DNA from: Symbiodinium natans
Lineage: Eukaryota; Sar; Dinophyceae; Suessiales; Symbiodiniaceae
Direction of reading: 5' to 3'
Length of the DNA stretch: 64,000 bases
Assembly (NCBI GenBank): GCA_905221605.1
Contig: CAJNDS010002535.1
Coordinates: 177,501 to 241,500, forward strand
Positions 62,201 to 64,000 of this stretch are shown piece by piece. The position numbers and the translations under genes were made by a program. Numbering within the stretch: the stretch's first letter is position 1; each line of letters begins with the position of its first letter. The notes under the pieces were generated by a model, which worked only from the letters and a program-made list of their open reading frames with translations, had not been told where the DNA came from and did no database searches.

Positions 62201-64000
62201 AAAGGTAGGTAGAAGGAGCAGGAGAAGTCCTCCTTCCATCTCATCATTCCCTTCATTCTCCTTGCTTAACCATGCATGCCCCTTGTTCTATCCGCCTACT
62301 TAATGACAAAAGGAACAGAGGAGGAAAGGGTCAGGAAAGGGTCAAAAGGAGAGCGGAGAAAGGAGGAGAACGAACATGGGAAAAGAAAGGAAGGAGAGCT
62401 AGAGAGAGGATAGATAGATGGAGAGGAGAAAAGAAGGACAAAGACCGTGGAAGAAAGGAGTGAGCGATGCTCGGGTAATAAGTGTAAGGGCTAAGGAAAA
62501 GGAACAGTGGACAACAAAAACAAGTGTCCTGCCCTACCTCTTCTCTTTTCTTCTTGATCTTCTCTGTCTCCTTTTTTGTTCTCCAAGCGGTCCTCTTTTC
62601 ACCATCGCTTCCTCCTTCCCCTTCCTCATTGTTTCTGTTTCCTTCACCCTGTTTCCCTATCTGTCGCTCCTCCGCTGTCTTCTTTCTTCCTCTTCTCCCT
62701 GATTACTGTCTCCTTCTCTTTGCTTCTCTCCATCTCTCTCACTCCGGTGCCCCCCGGTGTTTTCTGTTCATTGCTCATCCGTTCTGACTTTACGAGGCAG
62801 ACCCTGTACAAAGGATGGGTCCTGTTCTGGACATGGCCCTGCACTGCCTCTTTCCACACTCCCCCATGAGTTTCAGGCGGCCTTGAGGGGCGTCCAAGAG
62901 TGAAGGAGAGGTGTGAGAAGAGGACCCTTTCCCCACATTGCTAAGAAGAAAAACAAGAGAAAAGAACACTGAGATATGTAGAGTGGCCTGGAAGGTAGTT
63001 AGAAGGAGCAGGAAAAGTCCTCCTTCCATCTTATCATTCCCTTCATTCTCCTTGCTTAACCTTGCCCTTGTTCTATCCCCCTACTTAATGACAAAAGGAA
63101 CAGAGGAGGAAAGAGGAGAACTAACACGGAACAAGAAAGGAAGGAGAGCTAGAGAGAGGATAGAGAGATAGAGAGTAGAAATGAAGGACAAAGACCGTGG
63201 AAGAAAGGAGTGAGCGATGCTTGAAAAAAACAAGTGCCCTGCCCTACCTATTCCCTTTTCTACTACATCTTCTCTGAGCCCTTTTTGTTCTCCAAGCGGC
63301 CCTCTTTTCACCGTCGCTTCCTCCTTCCTCTTCGTCATTGTTTCTATTTCCTTCGCCCTGTTTCCCTATCTGTCGCTCTTCCACTGTCTTCCTTCTTCCT
63401 CTTCTCCCTGATTACTGTCTCCTTCTCTTTGCTTCGCTATCTGTCTCCATCTCTTTCACTCCGGAGCCCCCCGGTGTTGCCTATGCATTGCTCATCCTTT
63501 CTGACTTTACGAGGCAGACCCTGTACAAACGATGGGTCCTGCTCTGGACATGGTCCTGCGCTGCCTCTTTCCACACACCCCAAACCCCTCTTCTGAGCCT
63601 TCCCCAAGAGTTTCAGGTGCCCTTTAACGGGCGTCCAAGAGTGAAGGAGAGGTGTGAGAGGAGGACCCTTTCCCCACATTGCTAAGAAGAAAAACAAGAG
63701 AAACGAACGCAGAGACATGTAGAGCGGCGTGGAAGGTAGTTAGAAGGAGCAGGAGAAGTCCTCCTTCCATCTCACCATTCCCTTCATTCTCCTTGCTTAA
63801 CCTTGCCCTTGTTCTATCCCCCTACTTAATGACAAAAGGAACAGAGGAGGAAAGGCTCGTGGGATGGACGCGAGAAAAGGGAGAGCGGAGAAAGGAGGAG
63901 AACGAACGTGGGAAAAGAAAGGAAGAGAGCTAGAGAGAGGATAGAGAGATAGAGAGGAGAAATGAAGGACAAAGACCGTGGAAGAAAGGAGTGAGCGATG
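59204..64000. repeat. Tandem ~790-bp repeats with purine/pyrimidine strand asymmetry
   Basis: GGACCCTTTCCCC-ACATTGCTAAGAA recurs at about 59204 (variant), 60005, 60799, 61256, 62921 and 63660, giving units of ~740-800 bp with one truncated (~457 bp) and one altered by an insert. Each unit has a purine-rich half (GGAGAAAGGAGGAGAACGAA) and a pyrimidine-rich half (TCTCCCTGATTACTGTCTCC), then a conserved block (ACGAGGCAGACCCTGTACAA to CATGGTCCTGC). The last unit runs off the window. The conserved block is open on both strands (plus TRQTLYKRWVLFWTW; minus VWKEAVQDHVQNRTHRLY), so a small conserved exon per unit is possible. Confidence 0.85.
61925..62115. repeat. GC-rich minisatellite inserted in one 790-bp unit
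   Basis: Seven to eight copies of a ~24-30-base unit containing GGGTTGGGCACTCCAGG. Absent from the other units, so gained in this one. Confidence 0.85.

Noticed and set aside
59336-63933. Multiple Ser/Phe/Leu-rich and Lys/Arg/Glu-rich ORFs
   Set aside because: They come from the pyrimidine and purine halves of the ~790-bp repeats. Only the short conserved block might be coding.

Overview
This window reads as a nuclear genomic segment of a eukaryote, most likely a unicellular alga or other protist with plant-type (TTTAGGG)n telomere repeats. No bacterial operons, tRNAs, rRNAs or CRISPR arrays were found. From about 1 to 59.2 kb, degenerate and perfect TTTAGGG/CCCTAAA arrays recur every few hundred bases, far from any chromosome end. 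Between them lie 50-150 nt segments with exon properties (open frames, protein-like composition, polypyrimidine-AG before, GT after). The usual order on the + strand is CCCTAAA array - exon-like segment - TTTAGGG array, so introns tend to begin with TTTAGGG and end with CCCTAAA whichever strand is coding. Very often the donor GT is the GT of GTTTAGGG.

The rest of the intronic space holds many families of short (70-170 bp) foldback elements with terminal inverted repeats. At least five (families B, C, D, E and M here) have GT...AG exactly at their ends, so they look like introners, i.e. transposon-derived introns. Copies with and without an internal telomeric array can be compared inside the window. 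One telomeric array (30.05-30.16 kb) sits between an 18-bp target-site duplication whose two copies supply the donor and the acceptor. Removing it restores an open frame, a plausible direct case of intron gain by telomeric DNA.

Layout: 0-4.2 kb, exon-like segments mainly on the minus strand; 4.2-4.7 kb, a segment open on both strands; 4.7-6.1 kb, degenerate ~600-bp tandem modules; 6.14-8.4 kb, a GC-rich ~67-bp minisatellite with a ~1.3-kb higher-order duplication; 8.4-17.1 kb, an exon/introner/telomeric mosaic with likely minus-strand gene ends near 10.35 and 10.57 kb; 17.3-17.9 kb, a palindromic satellite; 17.9-19.95 kb, an AT-rich decayed gene cluster resembling a Polinton-like virus or virophage, split by a GC-rich insert; 20-39 kb, the mosaic again, including a minus-strand candidate first exon at 26.55 kb and a 730-bp trinucleotide mosaic at 34.5-35.2 kb; 39.4-41.1 kb, a 1.5-kb TIR element nested in a family-C introner; 44.1-44.5 kb, four consecutive hairpin elements; 44.7-47.3 kb, sequence without telomeric repeats that I cannot assign; 47.6-59.2 kb, the mosaic; 59.2-64 kb, tandem ~790-bp purine/pyrimidine-asymmetric repeats.

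No complete gene could be assembled and no protein family assigned with confidence, apart from the virus-like capsid fragment. Many exon-sized segments are open on both strands, so strand calls rest on splice sites and composition and are given moderate confidence. RNA evidence would settle them.
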